Origin: Unio delphinus
Taxonomy: Eukaryota; Mollusca; Bivalvia; Unionida; Unionidae
Reading direction: 5' to 3'
Assembly: GCA_029339505.1 (NCBI GenBank)
Contig: JAQISU010000123.1
Span: forward strand, 1,765,001-1,829,000
DNA length: 64,000 bases
The notes under the pieces were generated by a model, which was not told where the DNA came from, ran no database searches, and saw only the letters and a program-made list of their open reading frames with translations. Below are positions 39,498 to 51,097 of the stretch, one piece after another. The position numbers and the translations under genes are program-made. The stretch's first letter is position 1. Each line of letters begins with the position of its first letter.

Positions 39498-39857
39498 TTA
39501 ATTACCAGCACCTAACATCAATTTACTTTTCATAGCCGATTTTATCAAAAAGGAAGCCAATTTTTCTTTGAAAGATTTATCAGAAATAGCATTTAACGCA
39601 TGAATTAATTTCACATCTGCTAGATGCCTGTGCTGCAGATTACTGCTTTTATAAGATACATCATGAAGGTGACAGGCCTTATCAATAGCGTTTATTGGTT
39701 CCTCACCGGGTCGGGGCTGATTTTGATCATTGAGTCTGATATCAAGTCTTGTTCCCGGTCCACAGTAGCTATATCCTGGAAGGTGCTTTTCTCCAGGGTA
39801 TTTTGCCCATGGGGTTCCAGGGAGTTTAGTTAGCTTGGCTGCGATATCACCTCCTCG
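39498..39857 (-). CDS. Parvovirus-type phospholipase A2 domain, no own start codon
   Basis: A frame without an initiating ATG encodes LPGYSYCGPGTRLD (calcium-loop YxGxG type) and ACHLHDVSY (catalytic HDxxY), then HRHLADVKLI and a C-terminal helix: the layout of the PLA2 in parvovirus VP1, which breaches endosomal membranes during entry. The frame overlaps the end of the zinc ribbon gene and joins it exactly if ribosomes shift -1 at A-AAA-AAC. Its stop precedes the integrase start. Either it is expressed as a zinc ribbon-PLA2 fusion or the copy is broken by one base in the A9 run. Parvovirus-type PLA2 has been reported in some Polinton-related viruses; I rely on memory for that. Confidence 0.78.
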   Translation of the reverse strand, partial: RGGDIAAKLTKLPGTPWAKYPGEKHLPGYSYCGPGTRLDIRLNDQNQPRPGEEPINAIDKACHLHDVSYKSSNLQHRHLADVKLIHALNAISDKSFKEKLASFLIKSAMKSKLMLGAGN

Positions 39858-40027
39858 TTTTTTTTTAAAGGTTCCTTGAGTTCCTTGGGTTTAGAAACAA
39901 ATCTAAATTTCTTTGTACTACATTGTACGCATTTACCAGAAAGCGCTGATCGGTTATTTTTAGTTGTAATCGTCGTCAAGTCATCTGTGCCAGTACGTTT
40001 TTTACACTTCACACAATATAGATCCAT
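39830..40027 (-). CDS. Zinc ribbon protein, DUF5679-like (65 aa)
   Basis: YCVKCKKRTGT ... SALSGKCVQCSTKKFRF has two CxxC pairs about 25 residues apart with a Thr-Lys-Asn-Asn-Arg loop, closely matching the short zinc ribbon DUF5679 found in many large DNA viruses. The Lys/Glu-rich tail (KELKEPLKKNEE) crosses the A9 run where a -1 shift leads into the PLA2 frame. It is divergent from the ATPase gene, with 17 bp between starts. Function unknown; a nucleic-acid-binding or protein-docking role is likely. Confidence 0.75.
   Translation of the reverse strand: MDLYCVKCKKRTGTDDLTTITTKNNRSALSGKCVQCSTKKFRFVSKPKELKEPLKKNEEVISQPS
39857..39863 (-). promoter_or_regulatory. Candidate -1 frameshift site A-AAA-AAC
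   Basis: Read on the minus strand in the zinc ribbon frame, the heptamer is A AAA AAC, the slippery type used by some retroviruses, within an A9 run. A -1 slip continues into the PLA2 frame without interruption. I did not find an obvious downstream pseudoknot by eye. A sequencing indel is the competing explanation. Confidence 0.45.
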
Positions 40028-40044
40028 AATTTATATATAACGGC
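40028..40044. promoter_or_regulatory. 17-bp divergent spacer with TATA-like core
   Basis: The whole spacer between the zinc ribbon and ATPase start codons is TATATATAA-rich, suggesting a shared bidirectional promoter with very short leaders. Confidence 0.45.
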
Positions 40045-40710
40045 ATGAATATAATTGATTATTCAGCTACCCGACGACGGGAACCTATTAAACATCATGA
40101 AATGTTGCCGAATTCAATTAGAATGATTATAATCGGACCATCTGGAAGCGGAAAGACACAACTGCTACTTAATTTGATAACGAGATGGATGAAATGGAAC
40201 ACATTGTATTTAATAGCCCCGAGTGTAGACGATCAGCGATGCTATGAAGTGCTAAAGGATTTTAATGAGAAAGCAAAAGAATTTCAAATCGATGAAGATT
40301 TTATTGAGTTTATTACTGATATAGAGGAAGCCCCTTCCGTGGAAGACATCGATGGAAGTATTAACAATTTAGTGGTATACGATGATATCATGTTAGATAA
40401 TCAAAAAAATCCTGCTAGAATATTTTCCCGAGGCAGGCATAAAAACACTGATGTGATCTATGTCACTCAACGGTACACACAAATACCAAAAGTGATCAGA
40501 GATAATTGCAATGTGTTGTGTGTATTTAACGGCGTTGATACTCATACGCTACGAAATATTCATCAGACCTGGTGCAGCGGTGATATGAATCATAATCAAT
40601 TTAGAAATTTCTTTAGCCACGCTCAGTCAAAACCACACGGATTTGTGACAATAAATTTAGCAGACCCTAGGACACGATATCGTATCGGACTTGATAAAAT
40701 ATTCGGTTAA
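40045..40710 (+). CDS. ATP: Genome-packaging ATPase, FtsK/A32 type (221 aa)
   Basis: Walker A IIGPSGSGKTQLL (about residues 29-41), Walker B NLVVYDDIM and the following VIYVTQRY match the A32/FtsK-HerA ATPases that pump DNA into capsids of Polintons, virophages and large DNA viruses. It is intact and of usual length. The last 13 codons (from 40672) lie inside the right TIR, so the left TIR carries a copy of this 3' end. It is the gene nearest the right terminus. Confidence 0.92.
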   Translation: MNIIDYSATRRREPIKHHEMLPNSIRMIIIGPSGSGKTQLLLNLITRWMKWNTLYLIAPSVDDQRCYEVLKDFNEKAKEFQIDEDFIEFITDIEEAPSVEDIDGSINNLVVYDDIMLDNQKNPARIFSRGRHKNTDVIYVTQRYTQIPKVIRDNCNVLCVFNGVDTHTLRNIHQTWCSGDMNHNQFRNFFSHAQSKPHGFVTINLADPRTRYRIGLDKIFG

Positions 40711-40894
40711 CCCAGAACTGAAAGTTTAGCAGCAGAGAGGGGTGAGTGACAACGACGTTGCGACATTTTATGATTCGCGAATGCGAATCCCATGTTCACT
40801 GTCATTTTTCGCGAGAAGGGTCTAGTGTTATTTGGAGGGGGTATAATCAAAAATAAAAACAAAAAATGTTGTAGGATTCACCCTCTCTGCTGCT
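40672..40894 (-). repeat. Right terminal inverted repeat of Polinton 2
   Basis: Inverse of 24789-25011 with one mismatch in 223 bp. Contains the ATPase 3' end, an internal inverted copy of the terminus motif (AGCAGCAGAGAGGGGTGAGT at 40728) and the outer end CCCTCTCTGCTGCT. Confidence 0.96.
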
Positions 40895-40899
40895 TGATA
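40895..40899. repeat. Right target-site duplication TGATA
   Basis: Matches 24784-24788. Confidence 0.8.
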
Positions 40900-43800
40900 T
40901 AATAATAAAAGTCCATAGTGATAAATAATTTTTGTCTGAAGTTTCTTGTTGACAGTTAAGGTGCTGAATATTCAATAATTAGGATTGAACAGATTTTTCT
41001 TAAAAGCAAATAGTGTTAAATTCTAAAAGAACAATTTATACTTAATTTAAAAGGAGTAAATGTGCATACAAGACCCATGTAACTTGTACTATAGTAAAAC
41101 ATCAAACCTAAGAGAGGGACCTTTTCTTTTAAAGGGTGTGGTCAAACAGACATATTCAATGACTATAGCATGTAAACAGCTGAAGAAATGAACTAACAAC
41201 ATGACTGACACAGTATGCAAACAACTGGAGCTAAATGCAAAAATGTAATGTAACTATTGTGTAAGTATGTCATAGATATCCAAAGTTTGTCCCCTCCCCA
41301 GGGTATTGGTGCTATGAAACCCACTTCAAACTGGTTCCTAAAAAAACATTGCACGAAAAACTGGTTGAGATACAGTAGGGCTATACATATGTTTATGCTT
41401 TTAGCTGTGCAAACACCGATGCAAACACTGGAGGAAGTAGAATAATGTACTTCTAATTTGTACAGTTTAAGTAATAAGCAAAAGAAAATTTCAGCTTCAA
41501 CTATAATTTGCATGTACATAAATAGTGCATCAAGTTGAGTAAGAGAAGAAAACAGACAAACAGAGGCTTTTAAATGAGTTAAAATGATAAGCCCTAATTC
41601 AAACTGTAATACTATCAGAGTACACATTTAAAATATCCAATGAACAATGACCCTTCTGTTGAAATAATAATGTCAAAAACATTTTTTTTTGTGAACCAAT
41701 ACATATCATACACCAAAACTAATGAATTTATTGAAATTTTCAAACCATTTTGTGGGAATTACATGTAGTGAAATGTTTTGGAACTATCCAGCAAACATGA
41801 CTTAATAAGAATCACATGGTAGTATATGTGACCGAAATAGCAAAATATAACACTGTACATGATCTGAAATGGGTAATTCTACCAGAGAATGAAAACTGAA
41901 TGCAAAATAAATGATAATGCAATTTGATGGAAATGAAGAACATGAATGCTAAAATGCAGAATAACTAATGATAACTTAATTGAAATACAAATTCACATTT
42001 CACGAATGGATTTGAAACCTATTTACCTGTATTTCAGGTTGCCACTATATTTGTACAGTTGAAAGCCCTTTGCCCTTTTGCATGATAATCAGGAGCCTGA
42101 TTCTTTATGCTGACAAAGTTTACTATTTACAAACCGTAAAATTGTTCTAAAAACTGTCAGTGATGTGATGTCATCATCACCTGTTCTTGCATCTGTAAAA
42201 TGTTTATTTGAATTTAAAAAAATAGAAAATTTGCTATCAAATACTACAACTGTATTTTAAAAATTTACTTCACTTGCAGTTATATTTTTATAGTAAATTC
42301 AATCTTCTTAATTTTATGCACTTTCTTTTTTTTTTTATTAATATCAAATATGAGAAATACCAACTTTTGTAAATACATTCATAACGAGAGAAAATGAAAG
42401 GAAATGAATGGAAGTAATAAATACAAAAAGACTTTCTGAGGCCATAAATAAAAATGAGATAATAGCGAATATGCAAATGAAATGTGAAATTAATGTTTGT
42501 GAAATGCACACGAAGCACAAATAAAATCCAGACAAAATAAAATGCCAATTTGACAAACTTGTTCATTACAGCATCTTTTCTTGGCTGATGCTATCTATAA
42601 TATGGAAATAAAAGTTTTGCCTTGTATTCTGTAGCAGCAAATCCCTCTAATCTTTATCCAGCCTTTCAATAATGTGTCATCTAGCCATCATTCCCCCAGC
42701 ACCTGACAAGGATCCCTTTAAACCACACTACAACTATTGGAAGAATTACCTCTCCAGAAAATAACAAGAGCAAAAGGGACTACCATCTGCAGTACAGAGT
42801 ACAGGCAAGCATCACTGTCAAACAGTTTGTCTCATTGCCAGTTGTGATTATGCTGATTTATTGACCACATTCCTATGGACAATGGAGTTGGATGAAAGAT
42901 CAAATGTTATTAGTGTCAGGTCAGCATTTTTTTTTTGGCTCAACTTTTTTATCTATTCTGTTTAATTTTGCTGGAATTCAAGCAGTTTGTTCTCATAATC
43001 CTCTGGCAGTTTCTAGGGTTATGTGTGTGCTGCCAAACTGATAAGCCATGCCATTGCAGAAATGCATAGGCCCAACTCACAACACCATGTAGTCATCAAT
43101 TTTCTTCCATTTAGCAAACTGTATTGCCTGAAAGCAAACCTCTGGTGGCTACTGAAATTCCCCATTTTCTTCCATCACTTTTTCAAGGACTCCAATCTCC
43201 ATATCTGGATACTTAGCTAAAGTCTCATTGTTGAATTTTTTTTGTCCTCTGCATTTTCTTCACTCTTTCTTTCATTTTTCTCCACTCATTAAAATAATAC
43301 TCAGCTTCTCTTAACTTGCTCCATGTGGCTAATTTGTGTAGGAAATGATGGTCTGCTTGACATTTACAGTGGATGAGTTTCTTAAGGGCCCATGATGATA
43401 TTTTGACTTTATTTATTCAGATTCAAGACTGAACACAAGACCCTATGTGACAGTTCAGGTCTTATATTTGAACTATAATGACACATATAAAATATACCTT
43501 AGTATCCAAGACAGAATTTACCAAGACAATGCATCCTAATTATGTTTGGCACATCAAAGCTTTAACAAGCACTGATTACTTTTTAAAAAAACACCACAAT
43601 CAGTCAATTAAACATTGCTCTCTGTACTGTAACAAAGAAGCTTCAAATCATGTGGTTCATGATGAGAAGTGAAACAATGATACAAGAATTTACTTCTTTT
43701 TTTTTTAAAGTAAATAATTCTGAATCTACCCCAGAAAAAGTAATGTAATTATGTTCAGCTCATCATAGTCAATGCAGACATCTTTGAAGAGACCATGTAG

Positions 43801-44835
43801 AGTCAACGATACACAGATCACCATATACTGCAAGTCATAAAGAAAGATGAAAAACAACCAAACAAAAGCCAAATTGATTTTCCAACTTAAAACATTAAAT
43901 TATATTTTGGCTTCACAATAAGTGATAATATTACTGTAACAAATAAACTGCATCCATGAAATCTATTTCAACAAAATGTGTATCGCATGAGAATATTAAT
44001 ACTGCTTCATTTTTAATAATTATATATCAATTTAGCGAAGAATAAGAAAATTAATAAATGATGAAAAATGGTGTTAGATTCATTCTTGTCAAATACTACA
44101 GTTATAGGTACTGTAGTTACATATTTGTTCCACTGTAACATGGCACTGTGCACAGCTTTAACACAAATATGACAGAGCAGAACAAATCACCAATCATTAT
44201 GTACATATATTTCTAACAGACACAACAAAACTCGGCGCTGCAAATGAAATGAGATTACTATCATAAGCATTCAATGAACAAGATTACTGAGACTTCTAAG
44301 CAGTGTTTTATACCTTTGTAAGGCTAGCAAACAATTTAGTTACAATACATGGGATTAAATATTTCACAAGAAGTGATTATTGCACATGTAGGCAGCTACT
44401 GGACTTTTATACTTTCATCAGACCAACTTTACAAAAATGCCTTTTCTTGTTCATATACAAAATGCACACAACCTCCATAAACTAAAACAGAAGGTAAAAA
44501 TGTGCACCTTACAATACCAAAATGCACTATTTTTAAATTTTAAAAATGAGGTTTAAAAGGAATATTTATGCTAAACTTGCAGAAGCCAGAAAACATGCCA
44601 TGTTCACAGAATATTGACACATTTATGTTGCATCCAATTTTTGTATTTTCATGCAAATGGAAGCAGTCAATCTAATATAACCCAATGTGGTAGTGATAAA
44701 ATGTCAGAATCAATGATTACAAATAAGCAGAAAAAGATCCATATAAGATGGCTAACCAAAAAGTAAGCAAAGTCCACTGGCTTTTGCCACATCATATTTG
44801 GATTCCAACTTGTCTGAGAAACATTGCAACACATT

Positions 44836-45115
44836 GAACACCTTATCTGGGAAACACTTGAACCAGATATGTTGGAAGAATCTGAACACCTTATCTGGGA
44901 AACATTGGAACTAGATATGTTGGAAGAATCTGAACACCTTATCTAGGAAACATTGGAACTAGATATGTTGGAAGAATCTGAACACCTTATCTAGGAAACA
45001 TTGGAACTAGATATGTTGGTAGAATCTGAACACCTTATCTAGGAAACATTGGAACTAGATATGTTGGAAGAATCTGAACACCTTATCTGGAAAACATTGA
45101 AACTAGATATCTTCA
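44836..45115. repeat. 48-bp tandem repeat, 5-6 copies
   Basis: Units of GAACACCTTATCTGGGAAAC followed by ATTGGAACTAGATATGTTGG and AAGAATCT, close to identical. Confidence 0.9.
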
Positions 45116-45944
45116 TACATGCCAACTTCTGACAAGGAAAAAGCATAATCCAAGTGGTCAAAAAGCGTAATATAGGCAGAAAAAGCGTAATCCTCATATA
45201 AGATGCTAAAATTTGAATAAACAATGATTTATTTGCTGCTCTCATCTTTTAACATCCTTTACTGTTTCAAGTTTTCATATGTAGCACTTTTAGCTTTATA
45301 CACACATCGACTAGAAGCCATCTTAAGACTTTTAGTGGCAAATATTAAAATTCTTTCCACACTGCCTGAAATAGATGTCACATGATGCTGCACTCGGGTC
45401 TTCATATTTATTGGATTGTTAATTTTTCTTTTTTCCTTTTTCTAATCCATTTTTGAAGGGAGATATTTTTGTTCATATGTGCATAGACTAAAACAAAATA
45501 TACTTCTTAGCGCCAAATACCTTTAGATTGGTTCTGCAGTACATATGAATTAGAACAAAGAATCTGCGTGTAAGGATTAAAATTAGAAAACCAGTCTGTT
45601 CTTGCCTCACTAAGCCATACAGATGCTATAAATAGAATTTGAGGTCGAAAGGTTGAAAGTAGAACAAGGTTTGCTATAAACAGAAAATGATATTGTTAGG
45701 AAAGTGCATGTAAGTCCATGGACAAGTGTACGCTTATACTGTAGTTACGTAAAAGCTGTCTTTTCTCAAATACGGTCTGTGGGATTAATGGAATGTTTAA
45801 AAAACAGAAAACAAATAACTGATTTTTTGGAAGGTGGATATACTGAAAAAGCGTAATCTATATACGTTTACATGTAACGCATAATTTAGTGTGGAAAAAA
45901 GCGTAATGAATACACCAAAAGAGTAATGGTTGGCATGTGAAATA

Positions 45945-46515
45945 CTACAGCAGGCAAACATCTCACACAACCACTGACTGTTTATTTACACCAGCTACAC
46001 TTTGCTGTTCAAGTACTAAAGCAGGCAAGCATTTTACCAAACCACTCTGTTTACACATCTGCACTCTGCTCTCTAAGTACTGCAGCAGGCAAGTACCTCA
46101 CCGACCACTGATTGTCATCTACACTAGCTGCAATCTGCTATCCAAGTACTACAGCTGGCAAGTAGCTCACCTGCCAGTGATTGTCTATCTACACCAGATG
46201 CAATCTGCTTGTTCAAGTACTGAAGCAGGCAAGCATCTTACACAACCACTGACTGTATATTTACACCAGCTGCACTCTGCTGTTTAAGTACTAAAGCAGG
46301 CAAGCATTTTACCCAACCACTTTGTTTACACAGCTGCACTCTGCTAAGTACTGTAATAGGCATGTGTCTCAATGACCCCTGATTGTCATCTACACCAGCT
46401 GCAATCTGTTTGTTCAAGTACTGAAGCATGCAATCATCTTATATAACCATTTGCTACTTAAACCAGCTGCACTCCACTATTTAAGTACTAGAGCAGACAA
46501 GAGTCTCACCCAAAC
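45945..46515. repeat. Degenerate 60-75-bp repeat, about 8 copies
   Basis: Recurring AAGTACTRCAGCAGGCAAG, ACAACCACTGACTG and ACACCAGCTGCACTCTGCT segments with variable spacing. Confidence 0.8.
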
Positions 46516-46748
46516 AATGACTGTACTCTTTTGTAATTTTTACTGCATGCTGAGCATTAATGTTTGTGACATGTATCTCCACAGAAAGATCTATTGTACA
46601 ATACATTAAATACTTCTTTGTCTTTGTAAAGGGAGATAAAACAGGTTCCAGTTTGAATACATACTAAGAGCAATAGGAATTTAATGTATAATAACACTGA
46701 ATGTAAAATTAATAAAATATCAACATCTGCGGGCTGATATTCCTGTAC

Positions 46749-46846
46749 CTTGAATACATCTATTGGCAGAATCTTTTCCTCCGATTCCTCCAGAGCTTTC
46801 TGAAGTATCTCCTCCCATTCCTGGTCAGTATGATGGTTCTTTATTT
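46749..46846 (-). CDS. Sfmbt: Sfmbt exon 7: start of third MBT repeat
   Basis: Encodes EIKNHHTDQEWEEILQKALE and ILPIDVFK, the N-terminal arm of an MBT repeat with a divergent helix. The acceptor ends CTTGTAG, the donor is CAAG|GTACAG. It joins in phase to exon 8 across the 25-kb intron holding Polinton 2. Weakest in family resemblance, so it leans on frame continuity. Confidence 0.82.
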
Positions 46847-48295
46847 CTACAAGACAGCAACAACAGGAAGGAATTTGAGCAAACATCACAGAAGGAAAAC
46901 TAAGACAATACATCTAAGAACAACACATCAAGGTTAAGAACACTTAGTGTTTCTTTAGATATGCATATGTAATCTATAATATTCTGAAATTTGTAAAGAA
47001 GTTTCTGACAGAATCCTTAGCTGTTTTAGAAAATTTTATTATTTTTAGCCTTTATGCAGTCATGGGTATCATGAATATTGTAAGAACTGACTAATGGTGC
47101 CACTCTTTTATCTAGAATACATCTTCTGCTCAACTTCACACAAAAAATCCCGACAATTTTAAAGGAATGCCATTTATATTTTAACAATTTGACTTTAAAT
47201 TTGAAGGGTTTTAGCTTTCATGCCTCATATTTTGTTTTGTATTTTTTTTTCGGAATACCTAACCCTATTCTGCACTATACATCCAGAATTGCATTGATGT
47301 ACTGTTAAACCCCTTATACATACATGTTATGTTCTATAATTTCACCATAATAAATGAAATGTGTTTTGCAAAACCCTGAGCAATTTAACTTATGGTAAAT
47401 AAGAAAAAATCTGTCATAAAGGATTTATTTTTGCTTCTGAATCAGATATACACAAGTTCAGCATACAAGTAAATACATACTGTTATAAAATGAATGCATA
47501 AAGTCAATACATACTGTTATAAAATTACTGCATAAAGTCAATACATACTGTTATAAAATTACTGCATAAAGTCAATACATACTGTTATAAAATTACTGCA
47601 TAAAGTCAATACATACTGTTATAAAATTACTGCATAAAGTCAATACATACTGTTATAAAATTACTGCATAAAATCAATACATACTGTTATAAAATTACTG
47701 CATGAAGTCAATACATACTCTTATAAAATGAATGCACTGCAAGAAATGTTATGATCAAATTTTGATTTGTATTTAACTAGATTGGGTAGACTAAACAATA
47801 CATTAATCAAGATGACAGTGTATATATAACATTTCAAGTAATAAATATTACTCAAGACATGGTATTCTGTTTCGAAATAGCAAAAATTCTGCCTCCTGAT
47901 TGAGGCAGAATATTTCTGAGTAAGATTTGAATTTGAGCAGTCTTATAACAAAGGGGTTTGGTCTTTAGTTCACCAACAGAAGTATACTGTACAAACTCTT
48001 AAGTCTAGAATTCAGCAAATATCACTCTCTCAAAATTAAATCTGACTTTCCGTAAGTTCCAACTGAGACATGTTGGTGTAATTTTTGGTCTGGCTTGACT
48101 AATAATATATTGTACCTGACCAGTTTCAGCCATGTGTTCATAACTCTTCAGTTGCACAATGATACATAAATGTCATTTTGTACATTGGCATAGGCACTGT
48201 TCCCATAGCATGCTAATTTTGAAACCAATAGTTTGGTGTAAGCAAGTGACCTAGCTGTACTTTCTGACAATAAAAAAGAACAAACATTATCAAAC
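46847..48295. other. Sfmbt intron with a 33-bp tandem repeat
   Basis: Apart from the array at 47470-47740, nothing recognised. Confidence 0.5.
47470..47740. repeat. 33-bp tandem repeat, about 8 copies
   Basis: AAGTCAATACATACTGTTAT plus AAAATTACTGCAT repeated with almost no variation. Confidence 0.93.
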
Positions 48296-48536
48296 CTTGA
48301 GGAGGTTTGTATTCATATCCCTTTGTCCGAGCCCAGCCAATAGGATGAAGTCTTATGTTGAGGTAGAACATCCAGAAGTCATTGGCTCCAGACATTCCCC
48401 CTTCAAGGCGTAGGTACAACCTTCCCCCTACATTCTCGATGATCTCGGCCAGCCAAACTTCCCGAGGGTTTAGACAGTGCTGGATCTCTAGCCGCATTCC
48501 CTGCTTAAGTTGATCCACAGGGGTAATGCCTGTTGT
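48296..48536 (-). CDS. Sfmbt: Sfmbt exon 6: second MBT repeat, main part
   Basis: Encodes LKQGMRLEIQHCLNPREVWL, AEIIENVGGRLYLRLEGG, then NDFWMFYLNIRLHPIGWAR and YKPPQG. ENVGGRLxLR and RLxPxGW are marks of the second MBT repeat in SFMBT proteins. The acceptor is taken as CAACCAG|ACA because the alternative 7 nt downstream breaks the frame. The donor is CAAG|GTTTGA. Confidence 0.92.
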
Positions 48537-50336
48537 CTGGTTGAAAAAATACAACAAAATTATCAAGGAAGTTGGTACAGATGAGTTATTCTAGGAAAAA
48601 CTTAAAAGTATTATAGTTGTGGACATAACTAAGCATCAGAGTGAAATAATGGTAATAGAGCATAATGCAGCTATTGCAAATGTGCATTTTAAAAAAGACC
48701 ATCCTTGTGTGTCATTTATGTCTTCTTGAAACCCTTTCACCTTGTTTTCTAATATAAAAAGGGCCAGTTTAGGACCAATAATCTATACAACATGGTTGGA
48801 AATCGATGAAAAGAAACCTAAATCATTTAACAAAGAAAGCCTGTGTTCTGTTAAACTTTTGTTTTACACTCGTACAAGTTTTGAAAGTCTGCCTTGAAGT
48901 GCAGCATCTGCTGTTCAGCTGAGACCTTCAAGTTATTAGCTACTGTCAGCAAGCAACTGTGCATATGTGTGTGTGTGTGTGCATCTATTTCAGTTTTCAA
49001 CAGCAGGACATGACAGTGCTATCAATTCGGGTTCATTAAAAGTTGAGTTCTAAAAATGAAAATATAAAGTCTTGGACAAAAAACTGAGAAGACAATCCCT
49101 ACAAAATAAAGTACAATAAGATAAAAGGTAAAAGGTAAAGATGTGAACATTCTGTAAAAGATATATAAAATACAGGATAAAAGTAAAAAAAAATATATAA
49201 ACCTTTCAAGTAAAACAACAACAAAAAAAAAAACCAAAAATCCTTAAATGCTGTAAGAGGTATATCAAATAAACAAAAATAAAGGTAAAAATATGAAATC
49301 CTTAAAATATACAGTAAAAGTATGTTATATAAATAACATTCTCTGCAAGACTTTTCCTTTTGGTACATAAAAACAAAGTTCCTTGAGTTCACAACAAATA
49401 ATTTCCACTGCAGAGTGAAAGTTGATACACCTGAAAGAATGTGTTCTACTGTTAGTATATGTACTCTGATCTAGGTTCACGAGTCAAGTATGTGTGTAGT
49501 GGACACTGGCGAGATTATGCACTATGGTCTAGATTCATGAATCAGCCAATCAGCACAATAACACATTGTCTTCGTGTTTTGTTCTATATGCAGAATGAGT
49601 TTCAAATGACAAATTTGATGTTTTCAGGCTTGCTCTGGAGTTTTTATTTCATATTGTTGTCATGTATATTTAATTTGCCAACTTATATAATGCCTGAATT
49701 AAGTATATAAAATCTTCTATCGAGAAAAGGATGACTGCAAGACAGCTTTGGCTGTCTATCTGCAAATTCAGTACCCTTGTGATCAGGAAAAAAATATTAC
49801 GGAATACTTTTTTTCTGATTGGATAAGTAAATAACATTTTCTAACAATGACAAAATTACCAGATTGTTACATGTATGGTTCTAAAAGAACTCTTTTTCAA
49901 TGTGAAAAAACATCTTAACAGACTCAGAAATCTTTTATTGGGGGTGGGGGTTGTTTAATAACCATGTTATAAATTCTTTGCTTTAAAGGATGGCTGATAA
50001 TTGCTATTCTGAGGTACACCCATATCCCAAGGATAATTTTCTGAAAAGGCAGTAGCAAATTTCCATCTTTTAAAATATTGGGATAAAAAATGGGTAGACG
50101 GTCCCTAAGATCAAAAGTGAATGGATCATTAATTAATTACTCCATGCTTCCATGTTATGATATAAGCTTTCTCCAAAACAAAATCGCTCTGATATGTCCC
50201 TTGATTATGAAAGCTTCTCTAGGACAATTTGTAACACAAAAAATGTGTTGTTTTTCAGTCAGATTAATAATGACAAGGTCTTTTTTCAATCATGATATCA
50301 AATACTGGTATCAAATATATAAATATAAAATCAAAC
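48537..50336. other. Sfmbt intron
   Basis: AT-rich, with a short TG repeat near 48969. No gene or element recognised. Confidence 0.5.
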
Positions 50337-50425
50337 CTTATCTAGTAAATAAGAGGGAGCTGTTCTGGCCCCTGTAAGTGCCGACATCAAGAACTCTCGC
50401 CAATCACTGTATTTGTACTTGATAG
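50337..50425 (-). CDS. Sfmbt: Sfmbt exon 5: start of second MBT repeat
   Basis: Encodes IKYKYSDWREFLMSALTGAR and TAPSYLL, matching the opening of the second MBT repeat. The acceptor ends ATTTCAG; the donor is TAAG|GTTTGA. Phases agree. Confidence 0.9.
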
Positions 50426-51097
50426 CTGAAATCATGAAATTATAGCAATGTCACTTCACAAGGTAAATTTTTAAAAAAATAAGTAAAGTTTAAAAAAAAG
50501 CAATTTTTCCCCAATAATATTTACCTGATCATTTGACATAAGGATAACTTTCTTTACTACCTCCAAATCTAGTCCTTCTGGAAAGGCAGAAAACGTGTCT
50601 ATATATTATACTATGGGAATCAAATCATAGGTTAACTCCCCTTTTGACCAGCAATACAAAATACTGGATGCACCATATAAAAGAACATTTTGACTTACTG
50701 TAACACTGAAAAACTTATGGCTGACTAATTTCAGTAATAAATCATATTAATTTAACAGGATTGTCTGGAAGTCGATACCTGAAATTATTTTGACCCTCTC
50801 TGCATACAAGTCCATATCAAAAAATGTTTTAACACTCTCGACATAAAATTCCTATGAGAAATTGTTCACATACAGTGACAGAGAATTGACATTATGTACT
50901 AGTGAAAATTAAGATTTTTTTGTGTGAAAATAAAGCAGATTTTCCCAAACTGCCACAATAGGAAATGTTCTGATTAATTTGCCTATGTTCTTAACCTCAA
51001 TGGCAATTACTAAATCTAAGCCCTGTCTCAATCAATACTGCTATCACCTTGCACAGAAAATATCACATTTGATTTCTTATGGACTACTTCTCCTTAC
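50426..51097. other. Sfmbt intron
   Basis: 672 bp, AT-rich; nothing recognised. Confidence 0.5.

Larger units (their letters stand above)
24789..40894. mobile_element. Complete Polinton/Maverick element 2 (16.1 kb)
   Basis: Bounded by 223-bp terminal inverted repeats that differ at one position and by a 5-bp target duplication. It carries the Polinton core set: DDE integrase, PolB, packaging ATPase, adenain-type protease and jelly-roll major capsid, plus minor virion genes, HNH nuclease, PLA2 domain and zinc-binding proteins. Virion genes run on the minus strand, the same strand as the host Sfmbt gene; polymerase and ATPase are on plus. It sits inside an Sfmbt intron. Near-identical TIRs indicate a recent insertion, while several genes carry frameshifts, most in A-runs. 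Confidence 0.96.
40900..46748. other. Sfmbt intron, upstream of Polinton 2
   Basis: AT-rich. Contains the tandem arrays at 44836-45115 and 45945-46515; otherwise no gene or element recognised in nearly 6 kb. Confidence 0.55.

Noticed and set aside
41193..41627. 144-codon minus-strand ORF
   Set aside because: Hydrophobic, no start context or conservation; intron sequence.
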